DNA of 52,139 bases from Solirubrobacterales bacterium (GTDB taxonomy: Bacteria > Actinomycetota > Thermoleophilia > Solirubrobacterales > Solirubrobacteraceae), in contig DAIDJO010000130.1 of NCBI GenBank assembly GCA_027451345.1, forward strand, positions 1-52,139. The letters are read 5' to 3'. Below are positions 1 through 8,148 of this stretch, in pieces. Below the pieces are notes generated by a model. It saw only the letters and a program-made list of their open reading frames with translations, made no database searches and was not told the DNA's origin. Position 1 is the first letter of the stretch, and each line of letters starts with the position of its first letter. A program made the translations under genes and the position numbers.

Positions 1-3
1 GCC

Positions 4-21
4 GGGCGGGCGGGCGGGCGG
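4..21 (+). repeat. Tandem GGGC tract, potential G-quadruplex
   Basis: Four consecutive GGGC units followed by GG lie at the extreme left end, only a few bases past the stop codon of the ApbE gene. Four runs of three G with one-base loops fit the classic G-quadruplex pattern. It could help end transcription of the ApbE gene, whose transcript would carry the C-rich strand, or it could simply be where the assembly stopped. The pattern is seen; any role is inference. Confidence 0.4.
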
Positions 22-24
22 CCG

Positions 25-906
25 CTACGCCCGACGCAGCCAGTCGATGCCCGGCGTGGTCAGGACGGTGTCGTCGTCCCGGATGAGCACCGCGTGGTAC
101 TCGTGGAGGCCGGCGCAGAACTGGGCGGCTCGGGTCGAGCCCATCGCGAACGCCGCCGTCGCATACGCGTCCGCCGTGGCGATGTCCGGCCCGACGATCG
201 TGACCGACAGCAGCCCGGTCGGAGCGCCCCCGCCGATCGGATCGATGATGTGCTCGCCGCGGACGTAGGTGCCGGAGGTGGCGATCGCCATGTTGTGCAG
301 GCCGAGCGTCATCGCGATGTCGGCCGGCGAGCGGGGATGCTGGATCCCCACCCGCCAGCGGAGGTCCCCGTCCGGATGGCCGCTGAGAAACGCGTCACCG
401 CCCGCGTTGACGGAGAAGTTCTCGGCTCCGGCGGCTCGCAGCCGCTCCGCGGCGCCGGCGATGGCCCAGCCCTTCACGAACCCCGACGGATCGACCGAGC
501 CCTCACCGCCGTATCCGGCCACGGGCCGGGTCCGCGTCCGGTAGGTCGCGGCGATGTCGAAGTAGCCGCCGGTCTCCTGCTTGAGCTGCTCACACCGGTC
601 GAGGACCGATCGCACGTCCGGATGCAGGCGCTCCGCGGCAAGCTCACCGCGGTTGAGGCGGCTCACCTGACTGTCGGCGCGGTAGGGCGAGAAGGTGTGG
701 TCGACCCAGTGCAGCCAGTTCACGATCTCCCGGAGCGCCAGCGGGGTCACGGACTGCTCGCAGATGTCGAACATCCACGGCAGGCCCATCACGTCCTCCA
801 CATGGCGCAGGCCACGTCGGGTCGTCGGCAGGAAGCCCGACGGCGCCGGCGAGATCGGCGTGTGGGAGCCCCGCGCCCCGAGACTCAGAAAGCCCCCGCC
901 GCTCAC
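25..906 (-). CDS. apbE: FAD:protein FMN transferase (ApbE family)
   Basis: Family function: transfers FMN from FAD onto a threonine of a target protein, forming a covalent phosphoester flavin. The 293-residue product has the family motifs in order: FSPYRADSQVSRLN (about 72-85), GFVKGWA (142-148), NAGGD (167-171), ATSGTY (209-214), HIIDPIGG (219-226) and a metal-binding ADAYATA (about 246-252). The GTG start at 906 overlaps the stop of the FMN-binding gene by four bases (GTGA), which favours this start over the internal ATG at 789 and implies translational coupling. The obvious substrate is the upstream protein. No signal peptide or lipobox is visible, although many ApbE proteins are exported, so the site of modification is unclear. 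Family certain, partner strongly inferred. Confidence 0.93.
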   Translation of the reverse strand: MSGGGFLSLGARGSHTPISPAPSGFLPTTRRGLRHVEDVMGLPWMFDICEQSVTPLALREIVNWLHWVDHTFSPYRADSQVSRLNRGELAAERLHPDVRSVLDRCEQLKQETGGYFDIAATYRTRTRPVAGYGGEGSVDPSGFVKGWAIAGAAERLRAAGAENFSVNAGGDAFLSGHPDGDLRWRVGIQHPRSPADIAMTLGLHNMAIATSGTYVRGEHIIDPIGGGAPTGLLSVTIVGPDIATADAYATAAFAMGSTRAAQFCAGLHEYHAVLIRDDDTVLTTPGIDWLRRA

Positions 907-1310
907 ACCAGGTGCGCGTGGCCCATCGCGGAGTAGAGGGAGAGGATGAACCCCTGGCTGGTGATCGTCACGCCGGAGATCGTGTGGACCCGGTAGGTCT
1001 GGCGCTTCAGCACCTCCGTGCGCAGGATCGGCAGCGCGTAGGCCTCACGGGCGTAGGACTGCTGGTCCTGGGGGTTGGCGCTCACCGACAGGCTCGTGAT
1101 CCGCTTGCCCTGCACCTTGATCGTCACCTGGACGTTGCTGTAGAACGTCTGCTCGATCTTGCCCTTGTAGGTCCGGGTGACCGCACGCCGGCGGGCCTTC
1201 GCCGGGTGGTGTCGCGCCTTGGCGACGCTGGCCGCCGGCAGGGCGAGTGGGGTGATCGCCGCCGCCGCAGCGGCGCCGAGACCGGCGGTGGTGAGAGATC
1301 GTGATCTCAT
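903..1310 (-). CDS. Secreted FMN-binding domain protein, covalent flavin carrier
   Basis: 135 residues: an Ala-rich signal peptide (about 1-31), a basic linker (32-46) and one FMN-binding domain (about 47-130). The motif SGVT (112-115) matches the S/T-G-A-T site where ApbE attaches FMN, so Thr115 is the predicted flavinylated residue. The ATG at 1310 is chosen over one five codons upstream because a strong GGAGGAA ribosome binding site ends about six bases before it. The gene is first of a two-gene operon with ApbE. No transmembrane electron donor (NqrB/RnfD-like or ferric-reductase-like) is adjacent, so it is probably a small extracytoplasmic electron carrier whose partners are elsewhere. 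Domain assignment is good; the redox partner is unknown. Confidence 0.85.
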   Translation of the reverse strand: MRSRSLTTAGLGAAAAAAITPLALPAASVAKARHHPAKARRRAVTRTYKGKIEQTFYSNVQVTIKVQGKRITSLSVSANPQDQQSYAREAYALPILRTEVLKRQTYRVHTISGVTITSQGFILSLYSAMGHAHLV

Positions 1311-1418
1311 TGGCGTTCCTCCCATTGTGATACGTGGACGCTCCTCAGCACAGCACCAGGCACTAAGACAGCTATAAGACCGGCCGGCGCGGGAACCGCA
1401 CGGGGGGGCGGCAGCCGC

Positions 1419-3167
1419 TCAGCCGGACCCCGCCAACTGCTCGTAGGTGACGCAGGCGCTGATCAGCGCGGCGTGCGTGAGCGCCTGCGGCACGTTGCCC
1501 CACTGGCCGCCCGACTCGTCCGCCTCCTCGGCGAACAGCCCGAGCGCACCGGTGCCGGCGACGAGCTGGTCGAGGAGGTCGCGCGCCTCGTCGAGCCGAC
1601 CGAGGCGCGCGAGCGCGTGCGCCCGCCAGAAGGCGCAGGGCAGGAACGTTCGCTCGTGCCCGCGCAGCTCGGTGGTGCGGTAGAGCAGCGGGCCGGCGCC
1701 GAGCTCGCGGTCGATCGCCTCCAGGGTGCCGGTCCAGCGCTCCGGTGAGCTCGGCTCGTACCCCATGAACACGCCGAGCAGCACAGCGGCATCGAGCCCA
1801 CTCTCGCCCTCGGCCGCGAGATAGGTCCCCCGCCTTGTGCAGTAGTGGCGCGTCTCGATGTGCTCGCGCAGCTCCGCGGCGGCCCGCCGCCAGGCGGGAG
1901 CGTCGCCGTCGACCAGCCCACGCTCCTGGAGCTCCGCCGCGCGGGTGAAGGCGATCCAGCAGGCCATCTTCGACCACGTGTGCTGGCGGGTCGGCTCGAT
2001 CTCCCAGATACCGCTGTCCGGCTCGCGCCAGATCGTGGTGAGATGGTCGATCGCTCGCGCGATGCCGCGGGTGAGCGCGAGCGGCAGGTCGATGCGGTGC
2101 TCGTGCAGCAGGGCGCAGCTCTGCAGCATGTCGCCGCAGGACCCGAGCTGGAGTTGCTGGAAGGCGCGGTTGCCGATGCGCACCGGCGAGGCGCCGCCGT
2201 AGCCGAGCAGCGCCGCGATGCGCTCCGGCGCGTCCCGGCCCCCGTCGAGGCGGTAGAACGGCTGCAGGCTCGGCGTCGTCGACTCGAGCGCGCTCCCGAG
2301 CCACTCGAGGTACCGCCGGGCGGACTCGCGCGCCCCGACGCTGCAGAGCGCGTCGACTACGAAGGAGGCGTCGCGCAGCCAGCAGTAGCGGTAGTCATAG
2401 TTGCGCTCGCCGCCGGGCTGCTCCGGCAGCCCGAGGGTTCCGGCCGCGGCGATCGCGCCCGAGGTGTCGCGAATGAGCATCCGCAGGGCCAGGGCGCTGC
2501 GCACCACCGCCTCAGACCAGCGCCCGTCGTACTGCAGCCCCGCCGTCCACGCGCGCCAGGCGCGGATCGTCGTGTCGAGGTAGCGCGCCGCGAGCTCCGG
2601 AGCGGGCGGCGATTCGCCGTGGGCGAAGCTGAGCGTCCGACGCTCCCCCGCCTCGAGCTCGAGCGTGCCGACGAGCGCGTCGTCATCCCACTCGGCGGCG
2701 GCTCCGCCGAAGCTGACCACGAGGCCAGGGCCGTCGATGCGCACGCCGCCCGACCGGGTCTCCACCGCGTGTGGCGGGGCGAGCCCCTCGCCGAAGCGCG
2801 GCGCCAGCCGGAACCGCATCCGCACCCGGCCCGTGACACAGTCGACCCGTCGGACGAGGGTCGTGGTCGCCGCCTCCCCACCCGGCCCGCCGATCAGCGC
2901 GTCGCACACCACCGCCGCGCCGTCAGCACAGCGCCAGCGCGTCACGAGCACGTTGCTGTCCCGGGCATACCGCTGCTCGGCGGTGGCCGGCCCCTGCGGT
3001 CTGAGCTCGAACACGCCGGCCTGCGGATCGAGCAACCGACCGAAGACGATCTGATCGTCGAGCTGCGGGAGACAGAGCAGTTCGACGCTGCCCTCGGGAC
3101 CGATCACCGCCGTCGTGCGGGCATCGCCGATCACCGCCAGCTCACGGATCTGCGGGAGGTCTGACAT
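1419..3167 (-). CDS. Glycoside hydrolase family 15 protein (glucoamylase/trehalase-like)
   Basis: 582-residue cytosolic enzyme of the actinobacterial GH15 type, which hydrolyses terminal alpha-glucosidic bonds in maltodextrins or trehalose. A beta-sandwich N-terminal domain (about 1-200) precedes an (alpha/alpha)6 barrel. Family motifs are DYRYCWLRDASF (258-269), the general acid region GIWEIEP (386-392, Glu389) and the second catalytic region FAEEAD (545-550), followed by GNVPQALTH. The ATG at 3167 (MSDLPQIREL) matches the usual start; the open frame continues far upstream only as antisense to the SDR gene. It is divergent from the SDR gene with 39 bases between them and may share control with that operon. 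Trehalase and glucoamylase cannot be separated by eye. Confidence 0.88.
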   Translation of the reverse strand: MSDLPQIRELAVIGDARTTAVIGPEGSVELLCLPQLDDQIVFGRLLDPQAGVFELRPQGPATAEQRYARDSNVLVTRWRCADGAAVVCDALIGGPGGEAATTTLVRRVDCVTGRVRMRFRLAPRFGEGLAPPHAVETRSGGVRIDGPGLVVSFGGAAAEWDDDALVGTLELEAGERRTLSFAHGESPPAPELAARYLDTTIRAWRAWTAGLQYDGRWSEAVVRSALALRMLIRDTSGAIAAAGTLGLPEQPGGERNYDYRYCWLRDASFVVDALCSVGARESARRYLEWLGSALESTTPSLQPFYRLDGGRDAPERIAALLGYGGASPVRIGNRAFQQLQLGSCGDMLQSCALLHEHRIDLPLALTRGIARAIDHLTTIWREPDSGIWEIEPTRQHTWSKMACWIAFTRAAELQERGLVDGDAPAWRRAAAELREHIETRHYCTRRGTYLAAEGESGLDAAVLLGVFMGYEPSSPERWTGTLEAIDRELGAGPLLYRTTELRGHERTFLPCAFWRAHALARLGRLDEARDLLDQLVAGTGALGLFAEEADESGGQWGNVPQALTHAALISACVTYEQLAGSG

Positions 3168-3171
3168 GGCG

Positions 3172-3216
3172 CCAGTGCTACCCGGTTTAGATGAAGACCA
3201 GCGGGTATGACACTGG
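3172..3216. promoter_or_regulatory. Imperfect inverted repeat in the GH15/SDR divergent promoter gap
   Basis: The 39-base gap between the GH15 and SDR start codons contains CCAGTG-C-TACCC mirrored by GGGTA-TGA-CACTGG. The right arm runs over the SDR start codon. The spacing and the divergent setting suggest an operator for a repressor that controls both genes, but the arms are interrupted and no cognate regulator lies nearby. Weak evidence. Confidence 0.3.
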
Positions 3217-4241
3217 GCGTGATCCGAAACACCACTGACCGAACCGTCGTCATCACCGGAGCCTCCGCCGGCGTCGGCCGCGCCACCGTCCGGGAGTTCG
3301 CGCGACCCGGTACCAGGCTCGTGCTGATCGCCCGGGGCCGCGCCGGCCTCGAGGCCGCCGCAGCCGAGGCGCGCGCCGCGGGAGCGGAGGCGCTCCCCAT
3401 CAGCTGTGACGTCGCCGACGCCGACGCCGTCGAGCAGGCGGCCGCCACCGCCGAGGCGACGGTCGGCGAGATCGACGTCTGGATCAACGTGGCGATGACC
3501 GCGGTGCTCGCGCCGGTCACCGAGACGAGCGCGGCCGAGTTCAAGCGGGTCATGGAGGTCACCTACCTCGGCTCGGTGCACGGCTGGCAGGCGGCGCTGC
3601 ACCGCATGGTGCCGCGGGACCGCGGCAAGATCATCCAGGTCGGCTCGGCCCTCGGATACCGCGGCATCCCGCTGCAGGCGACCTACTGCGGCGCCAAGCA
3701 CGCGATCCAGGGGTTCTACGAGTCGGTGCGCTCCGAGCTGCTGCACCAGGGCTCGAACGTGTCGGTCACGATCGTCCAGCTCCCGGGGCTCAACACGCCG
3801 CAGTTCAGCTGGGTCCGGGCTCGCACCGCGGGGACACCCCAGCCCGTCCCGCCGATCTACGCGCCCGAGGTGGCCGCACGCGCCATCGCCTGGGCGGCCG
3901 ACCACGACCGGCGGGAGATCTGGGTCGGACGTCCCACGATCAAGACGATCATCGGCCAGCGGCTCGTCCCCGGCTTCCTCGACCACTACCTCGCGCACCG
4001 GGGGTTCAAGAGCCAGCAGAGCGACACCCCGCTGCCGAGCCATCGTCCGGACAACCTGTTCGCGCCGGTCGACGAGGAGCGGGACTTCGGCGCCGATGGG
4101 ATGTACGAGGCTCGCGCGCACGAGCGCAGCCTCCAGCTCGCCCTCGCCGAGCACCGCGGCGCGCTGCTCGGGGCCGGACTCGCGGCCGCCTCCGCCGCCT
4201 CCGCGGCCGTCCTCGCGCGCGCCCGGGACGGAGAGGTCTGA
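3207..4241 (+). CDS. SDR family oxidoreductase with C-terminal extension
   Basis: 344 residues. The Rossmann motif TGASAGVG (17-24) binds NAD(P), Ser147 sits in QVGSALGYRG, and Tyr160/Lys164 form the YxxxK active site (YCGAKHA). The usual NNAG motif is replaced by NVAM (94-97). About 100 residues follow the SDR core, rich in Arg and Asp, ending with an Ala-rich hydrophobic stretch (about 315-335) that may anchor the protein to the membrane. It starts a plus-strand operon with the membrane protein, the gluconate-dehydrogenase-like small subunit, the GMC flavoprotein and the enolase-superfamily enzyme, so it probably acts on a sugar-derived alcohol or ketone. Substrate unknown. Confidence 0.88.
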   Translation: MTLGVIRNTTDRTVVITGASAGVGRATVREFARPGTRLVLIARGRAGLEAAAAEARAAGAEALPISCDVADADAVEQAAATAEATVGEIDVWINVAMTAVLAPVTETSAAEFKRVMEVTYLGSVHGWQAALHRMVPRDRGKIIQVGSALGYRGIPLQATYCGAKHAIQGFYESVRSELLHQGSNVSVTIVQLPGLNTPQFSWVRARTAGTPQPVPPIYAPEVAARAIAWAADHDRREIWVGRPTIKTIIGQRLVPGFLDHYLAHRGFKSQQSDTPLPSHRPDNLFAPVDEERDFGADGMYEARAHERSLQLALAEHRGALLGAGLAAASAASAAVLARARDGEV

Positions 4242-4244
4242 GCC

Positions 4245-4667
4245 ATGCTGGGACGCGTCGTCGAGAACCTCCGGCACGGACGCGCGCAGCGCCTGCTCAG
4301 CGCGACGACGGCGGCGAGCGCCCTCCCGCTCGGAATCGAGATCTACATCAACCACTACGGCGGCTCGTTCGGGAATCGCTGGATGTGGTCACCGGTGCTG
4401 CTCGCGCCCGCCGTCTCCGCCGCCGGGATCGCGGGGGTGCGCTCCGAGCGGGCCGCTCGCACCGTGCTGCCGGCCATGTCGCTGCTCTTCGCCGCCAACG
4501 GCCTGGCCGGCGAGTTCTTCCACCTGCGGGGCGTCGCCCGCAAGCCGGGCGGCTTCCACGAGGCGAGCTACAACCTGGTGATGGGCCCACCGGCGCTCGC
4601 GCCCGGATCCCTCGCCATGGTCGGCGCGATCGGCCTGATGGCCTCGATCATGCGGCGGGAGCAGTAG
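4245..4667 (+). CDS. Small integral membrane protein of the GMC operon
   Basis: 140 residues with three or four hydrophobic segments (about 15-35, 45-63, 73-92 and 115-135) and no signal peptide. It starts three bases after the SDR stop and ends three bases before the next start, so it is part of the operon. No known family is recognised. FAANGLAGEFFHLRG and MGPPALAPGS are the most conserved-looking stretches. It may dock the soluble gluconate-dehydrogenase-like subunits at the membrane or hand electrons to quinone in place of the missing cytochrome subunit; that role is inferred only from position. Confidence 0.7.
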   Translation: MLGRVVENLRHGRAQRLLSATTAASALPLGIEIYINHYGGSFGNRWMWSPVLLAPAVSAAGIAGVRSERAARTVLPAMSLLFAANGLAGEFFHLRGVARKPGGFHEASYNLVMGPPALAPGSLAMVGAIGLMASIMRREQ

Positions 4668-4670
4668 CGC

Positions 4671-5360
4671 GTGGCGCACTCATTCGCCGACGCCGACCAC
4701 CTGCCGAACCGACGCCCCGGCGATCCGGCCGACCCGGCCGGCCTGCCGCGCCAACGCCGGGGCACGACCCCGCAGATGCATGGGCGCTACCCCGACTTCA
4801 ACGTCATGGACGACCGCGACCACTGGGACCCGGTGACGCGCGCGGTGCTCGAGCAGCGGGTCGCCCCCCCCCCGCCCTGCCGCTTCTTCACCGAGAACGA
4901 GCAGCGCACGCTCGCCGCCCTGTTCGACGTCATGCTCGCCCAGGACGCCGAGCCGCGCGTGCCGGTGCTCGAGATGGTCGACGCGAAGCTCTACGCCGGA
5001 CAGCTCGACGGCTACCGCTACGAGACGATGCCGGCGGACGACCGGACGATGCAGCTCGTCGCCCAGCACCTGGAGGGGCTGGCCGACCTCGACCCCGACG
5101 GCCGGCACGCGCGCGTGAAGGCGTTCGCCGACGGTGAGCTGCACTGGGAGGGGCTCGACGCCTCGCTCGCCTGGAAGGTGGCCACGCGCCTGGCCGTCTC
5201 CGCGTTCTATTCACACCCGTGGGCGTTCAATGAGATCGGCTTCCGCGGGCCGGCCTACCCGCGCGGCTACATGCGCCGCAACATGGGGCCCGGGGGCACC
5301 GAGCCGGACGAGCCGAAGGAGGCCTTCGGGCTCGATCCGGTCCAGGACATCGGGGGCTGA
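4671..5360 (+). CDS. Gluconate 2-dehydrogenase subunit 3 family protein
   Basis: 229 residues resembling the small (gamma) subunit of membrane-bound FAD-dependent gluconate dehydrogenases, which pairs with the GMC flavoprotein. Family-like features are FFTENEQRTLAALFDVMLAQD (about 74 onward), the AFYSHPWAFNEIGFRGPAYPRGY region and a C-terminal acidic tail. The classical subunit carries a Tat signal peptide that exports the complex; here the N-terminus is polar with no twin arginine or hydrophobic core, so this version appears cytoplasmic. GTG start three bases after the previous stop. A run of ten C residues (4864-4873) encodes Ala-Pro-Pro-Pro and is a slippage-prone site. Confidence 0.82.
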   Translation: MAHSFADADHLPNRRPGDPADPAGLPRQRRGTTPQMHGRYPDFNVMDDRDHWDPVTRAVLEQRVAPPPPCRFFTENEQRTLAALFDVMLAQDAEPRVPVLEMVDAKLYAGQLDGYRYETMPADDRTMQLVAQHLEGLADLDPDGRHARVKAFADGELHWEGLDASLAWKVATRLAVSAFYSHPWAFNEIGFRGPAYPRGYMRRNMGPGGTEPDEPKEAFGLDPVQDIGG

Positions 5361-5366
5361 TCGCCG

Positions 5367-7058
5367 ATGCCGCGCGGCCACCCGTTCCGTGACCCGGTTC
5401 CCTCGTGGAACCGCTCGGCCCTGCTGCTCGACGTCCACCGGCGTGGGATCCCGCACCTCGAGCGCATGGCTCGCTACGACGACGATGACGAGGTGGACAT
5501 GGTGATCGTCGGGGCGGGCGCGGGCGGCTCCACCCTCGCGCAGCGCCTCGCCCGGCGCGGCTGGCGCATCGTGATCCTCGAGTCGGGCCCGTTCTGGGAC
5601 CCCGACCGCGACTGGGTCTCCGACGAGGCGGGGTCACACAAGCTGTACTGGACCGCCCCACGGGTGATCGGCGGCAGCGACCCGGTCGAGCTCGGCAAGA
5701 ACAACTCGGGCCACGGGGTGGGCGGCTCGATGGTGCACTACGCCGGCTACGCCCCGCGATTCCACCCCTCGGACTTTGAGACCCGCACCCGCGACGGGGT
5801 CGGCGCCGACTGGCCGATCGGCTACGCCGAGCTCAGGCCCCACTACGAGCGAATCGAGCGCGAGCTGCCCGTGGCCGGACAGAACTGGCCGTGGGGGGAT
5901 CCCCACTCCTACCCGCAGGCGCCCCACCCGCTCTCGGGGGCGGCGGAGGTCGCGCGCGAGGGCGCCCGCAAGGCGGGCATCGCGATGCGCGTCGGCCCGG
6001 TCGCCATCACCAACGGGGTATTCGGCAACCGCCCCCACTGCATCTACCGGGGGTTCTGCCTGCAGGGCTGCAAGGTGAACGCCAAGGCCTCCCCGCTCGT
6101 CACCCATCTGCCCGACGCGATCGCCCACGGCGTCGAGGTGCGGGCGGACTCGCACGTCGCGCGCGTCGAGATCGACGAGCGCGGCCGCTGCACCGGCGTC
6201 ACCTACTTCCACGACGGGACCGAGCGCTTCCAGCGCGCGACGATCGTCGTCGTGGCCGGCTACTCGATCGAGTCGCCGCGCCTGCTGCTGAACTCGACGA
6301 GCGCGCGCTTCCCGAACGGGCTGGCCAACCACAACGATCAGGTCGGCCGCTACGTGATGGTGCAGGGGGCCCCGCAGGTCGCGGCGCGCTTCCCGCAGCT
6401 CGCCCACCAGTACAAGGCCCCGCCCCCCGAGGTCTGCTCCGAGCAGTTCTACGAAACCGACCCGTCACGCGGTTTCGCCCGCGGCTTCTCGATCCAGACG
6501 GTCGGTCCCCTGCCGATCGCCTGGGCCGAGCACGTCCTCGCCGACGGCCATTGGGGCCACGCGCTGCGCGAGTACATGCGCGACTACAACCACTGGAGCA
6601 CGCTCGGCCTCCTCTGCGAGCTGCTGCCCCAGCCGGAGAACCGGGTCACCCTCGCCGACGAGCACGACTCGCACGGCCTGCCCGTCGCCCACTTCAGCTA
6701 CTCCCAGTGCGACAACGACCGGGCCAACATCGCCTATGGCAAGCAGGTGCTCGAGCGAATCTGGGAGGCGGCCGGCGCCCAGGACATCCTGACGATCGAC
6801 CGTTACGCGCACCTCGTCGGTGGATGCCGGATGGGGGCCTTCCCGGACAGCTCGGTCGTCGACGCCGACCACCGCGCCTGGGAGGTGCCGAACCTGTTCG
6901 TCTGCGACGGCAGCGTCATGCCGACGCAGGGCTCCGCCAACCCGGCGCTCACGATCATGGCGCTCGCCTCGCGCCTCGCCGACCGGCTCGCGGACAAGCG
7001 GGTCGGAGCGAGCCCCGCGGCGCGCGCCCGAAGCAGCGGCGAGGGCGCGCTTGCCTGA
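5367..7058 (+). CDS. GMC family oxidoreductase (gluconate/sugar dehydrogenase large subunit-like)
   Basis: 563 residues. FAD-binding GAGAGG (49-54) is followed by the acidic Glu72 of the Rossmann fold. The C-terminal region has HLVGGCRMG and QGSANPALT, typical of the GMC active site. Cys225, Cys231 and Cys235 (C-x5-C-x3-C) lie where FAD-dependent gluconate, fructose and glucose dehydrogenases carry a 3Fe-4S cluster, so electrons probably leave through an iron-sulfur centre. No signal peptide is present and no cytochrome c subunit gene is adjacent. The start is six bases after the small-subunit gene. Likely oxidises a sugar, polyol or sugar acid at the 2-position; substrate not determined. Confidence 0.9.
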   Translation: MPRGHPFRDPVPSWNRSALLLDVHRRGIPHLERMARYDDDDEVDMVIVGAGAGGSTLAQRLARRGWRIVILESGPFWDPDRDWVSDEAGSHKLYWTAPRVIGGSDPVELGKNNSGHGVGGSMVHYAGYAPRFHPSDFETRTRDGVGADWPIGYAELRPHYERIERELPVAGQNWPWGDPHSYPQAPHPLSGAAEVAREGARKAGIAMRVGPVAITNGVFGNRPHCIYRGFCLQGCKVNAKASPLVTHLPDAIAHGVEVRADSHVARVEIDERGRCTGVTYFHDGTERFQRATIVVVAGYSIESPRLLLNSTSARFPNGLANHNDQVGRYVMVQGAPQVAARFPQLAHQYKAPPPEVCSEQFYETDPSRGFARGFSIQTVGPLPIAWAEHVLADGHWGHALREYMRDYNHWSTLGLLCELLPQPENRVTLADEHDSHGLPVAHFSYSQCDNDRANIAYGKQVLERIWEAAGAQDILTIDRYAHLVGGCRMGAFPDSSVVDADHRAWEVPNLFVCDGSVMPTQGSANPALTIMALASRLADRLADKRVGASPAARARSSGEGALA

Positions 7059-8148
7059 GCTCGACGCCACCGTGGAGCGGCTCGAGGCGGCCGCCTACAC
7101 GATCCCCACCGACCGCCCCGAGTCGGACGGGACCAAGGAGTGGGACTCGTCCACGATCGTCGTCGTGCACGCCCACGGGGGCGGCGAGGTCGGCCTCGGG
7201 TACACCTATGGCCCGAGCACGGTCGCGCACCTGATCGAGTCGATGCTCGCCGACTCCGTGACCGGAAGCTCCGCGCTCACCCCCCAACGCGTGCACCGCC
7301 GGCTGCGCGCCGGCCTGCGGGACGCCGGCCAGGCCGGGCTCGGCGCCCTCGCCCTGAGCGCGGTCGACGTCGCGCTCCACGACCTGCGGGCGCGACTGCT
7401 CGGACTGCCGCTCGCCACGGCCCTCGACGCCGTCCGCGACAACGTTCCGATCTACGGGTCCGGGGGCTTCACGACCTACGACGGCGCCCGCGTCGCCGAA
7501 CAGCTCGGCGGCTGGGCCGCGCAGGGGATCCCCCGGGTGAAGATGAAGATCGGGCGCCACCCGGGTCAGGACGCCGCCCGGATGGCGGCGGCGCGCGAGG
7601 CGATCGGCTCCAACGTCGCGTTGATGGTCGACGCGAACGGGGCGTTCAGCCCCGACCAGGCGCTCGAGTGGCTCACCCGCCACGCCCGCTTCGGCATCGA
7701 TTACTTCGAGGAGCCGGTGTCCAGCGACGACCTGCCCGGGCTGCGGCGGGTGCGCGAGCGGGCGCCGCGGGAGACGTCGATCGCCGCCGGGGAGTACACC
7801 TGGAGCCCGCTCGACACGCGGCGGCTGCTCGAGGCCGAGGCGGTCGACATCGTGCAGGCGGATGTGACGCGCTGCGGCGGCATCACCGGCCTGCTGCAGG
7901 TCGGCGCGCTGTGTGAGGCGCACGAGCGGCCGTTCTCCGCGCACTGCGCGCCGGCCATCACCGCCCACGCCGGCTGCGCCCTGAGCCGTCTGGTGCACTG
8001 CGAGTACTTCCACGACCACGTGCGCATCGAGGGGATGCTCTTCGACGGGGTCCCACCGGTGCGCGACGGCGCGCTGTGGCCCGACCGCGGCGTCAGCGGC
8101 CACGGGCTGACGCTGCGCGAGGACGAGGCGCGCCACTACCGGGTCTGA
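7051..8148 (+). CDS. Mandelate racemase/muconate lactonizing (enolase superfamily) protein, probable sugar acid dehydratase
   Basis: About 365 residues. Barrel-domain residues of the superfamily are visible: KMK (Lys164, Lys166), metal ligands Asp194 (DAN), Glu220 (FEEP) and Glu248 (GEY), Asp271 and a catalytic His298 (AHCAP). This pattern fits acid-sugar dehydratases and related enzymes that abstract a proton alpha to a carboxylate. The preferred start is TTG 7051, which overlaps the GMC stop by eight bases and has GAGGG six bases upstream; GTG 7072 is an alternative. As last gene of the oxidation operon it probably dehydrates the acid made by the dehydrogenase. Its end overlaps the convergent AbiEi-like gene by 13 bases. 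Confidence 0.88.
   Translation: MPELDATVERLEAAAYTIPTDRPESDGTKEWDSSTIVVVHAHGGGEVGLGYTYGPSTVAHLIESMLADSVTGSSALTPQRVHRRLRAGLRDAGQAGLGALALSAVDVALHDLRARLLGLPLATALDAVRDNVPIYGSGGFTTYDGARVAEQLGGWAAQGIPRVKMKIGRHPGQDAARMAAAREAIGSNVALMVDANGAFSPDQALEWLTRHARFGIDYFEEPVSSDDLPGLRRVRERAPRETSIAAGEYTWSPLDTRRLLEAEAVDIVQADVTRCGGITGLLQVGALCEAHERPFSAHCAPAITAHAGCALSRLVHCEYFHDHVRIEGMLFDGVPPVRDGALWPDRGVSGHGLTLREDEARHYRV

Noticed and set aside
7051-8148. Precise naming of the enolase-superfamily enzyme as mandelate racemase or galactarate dehydratase
   Set aside because: The Lys, metal ligands and His are consistent with several activities, and substrate cannot be read from these residues alone.
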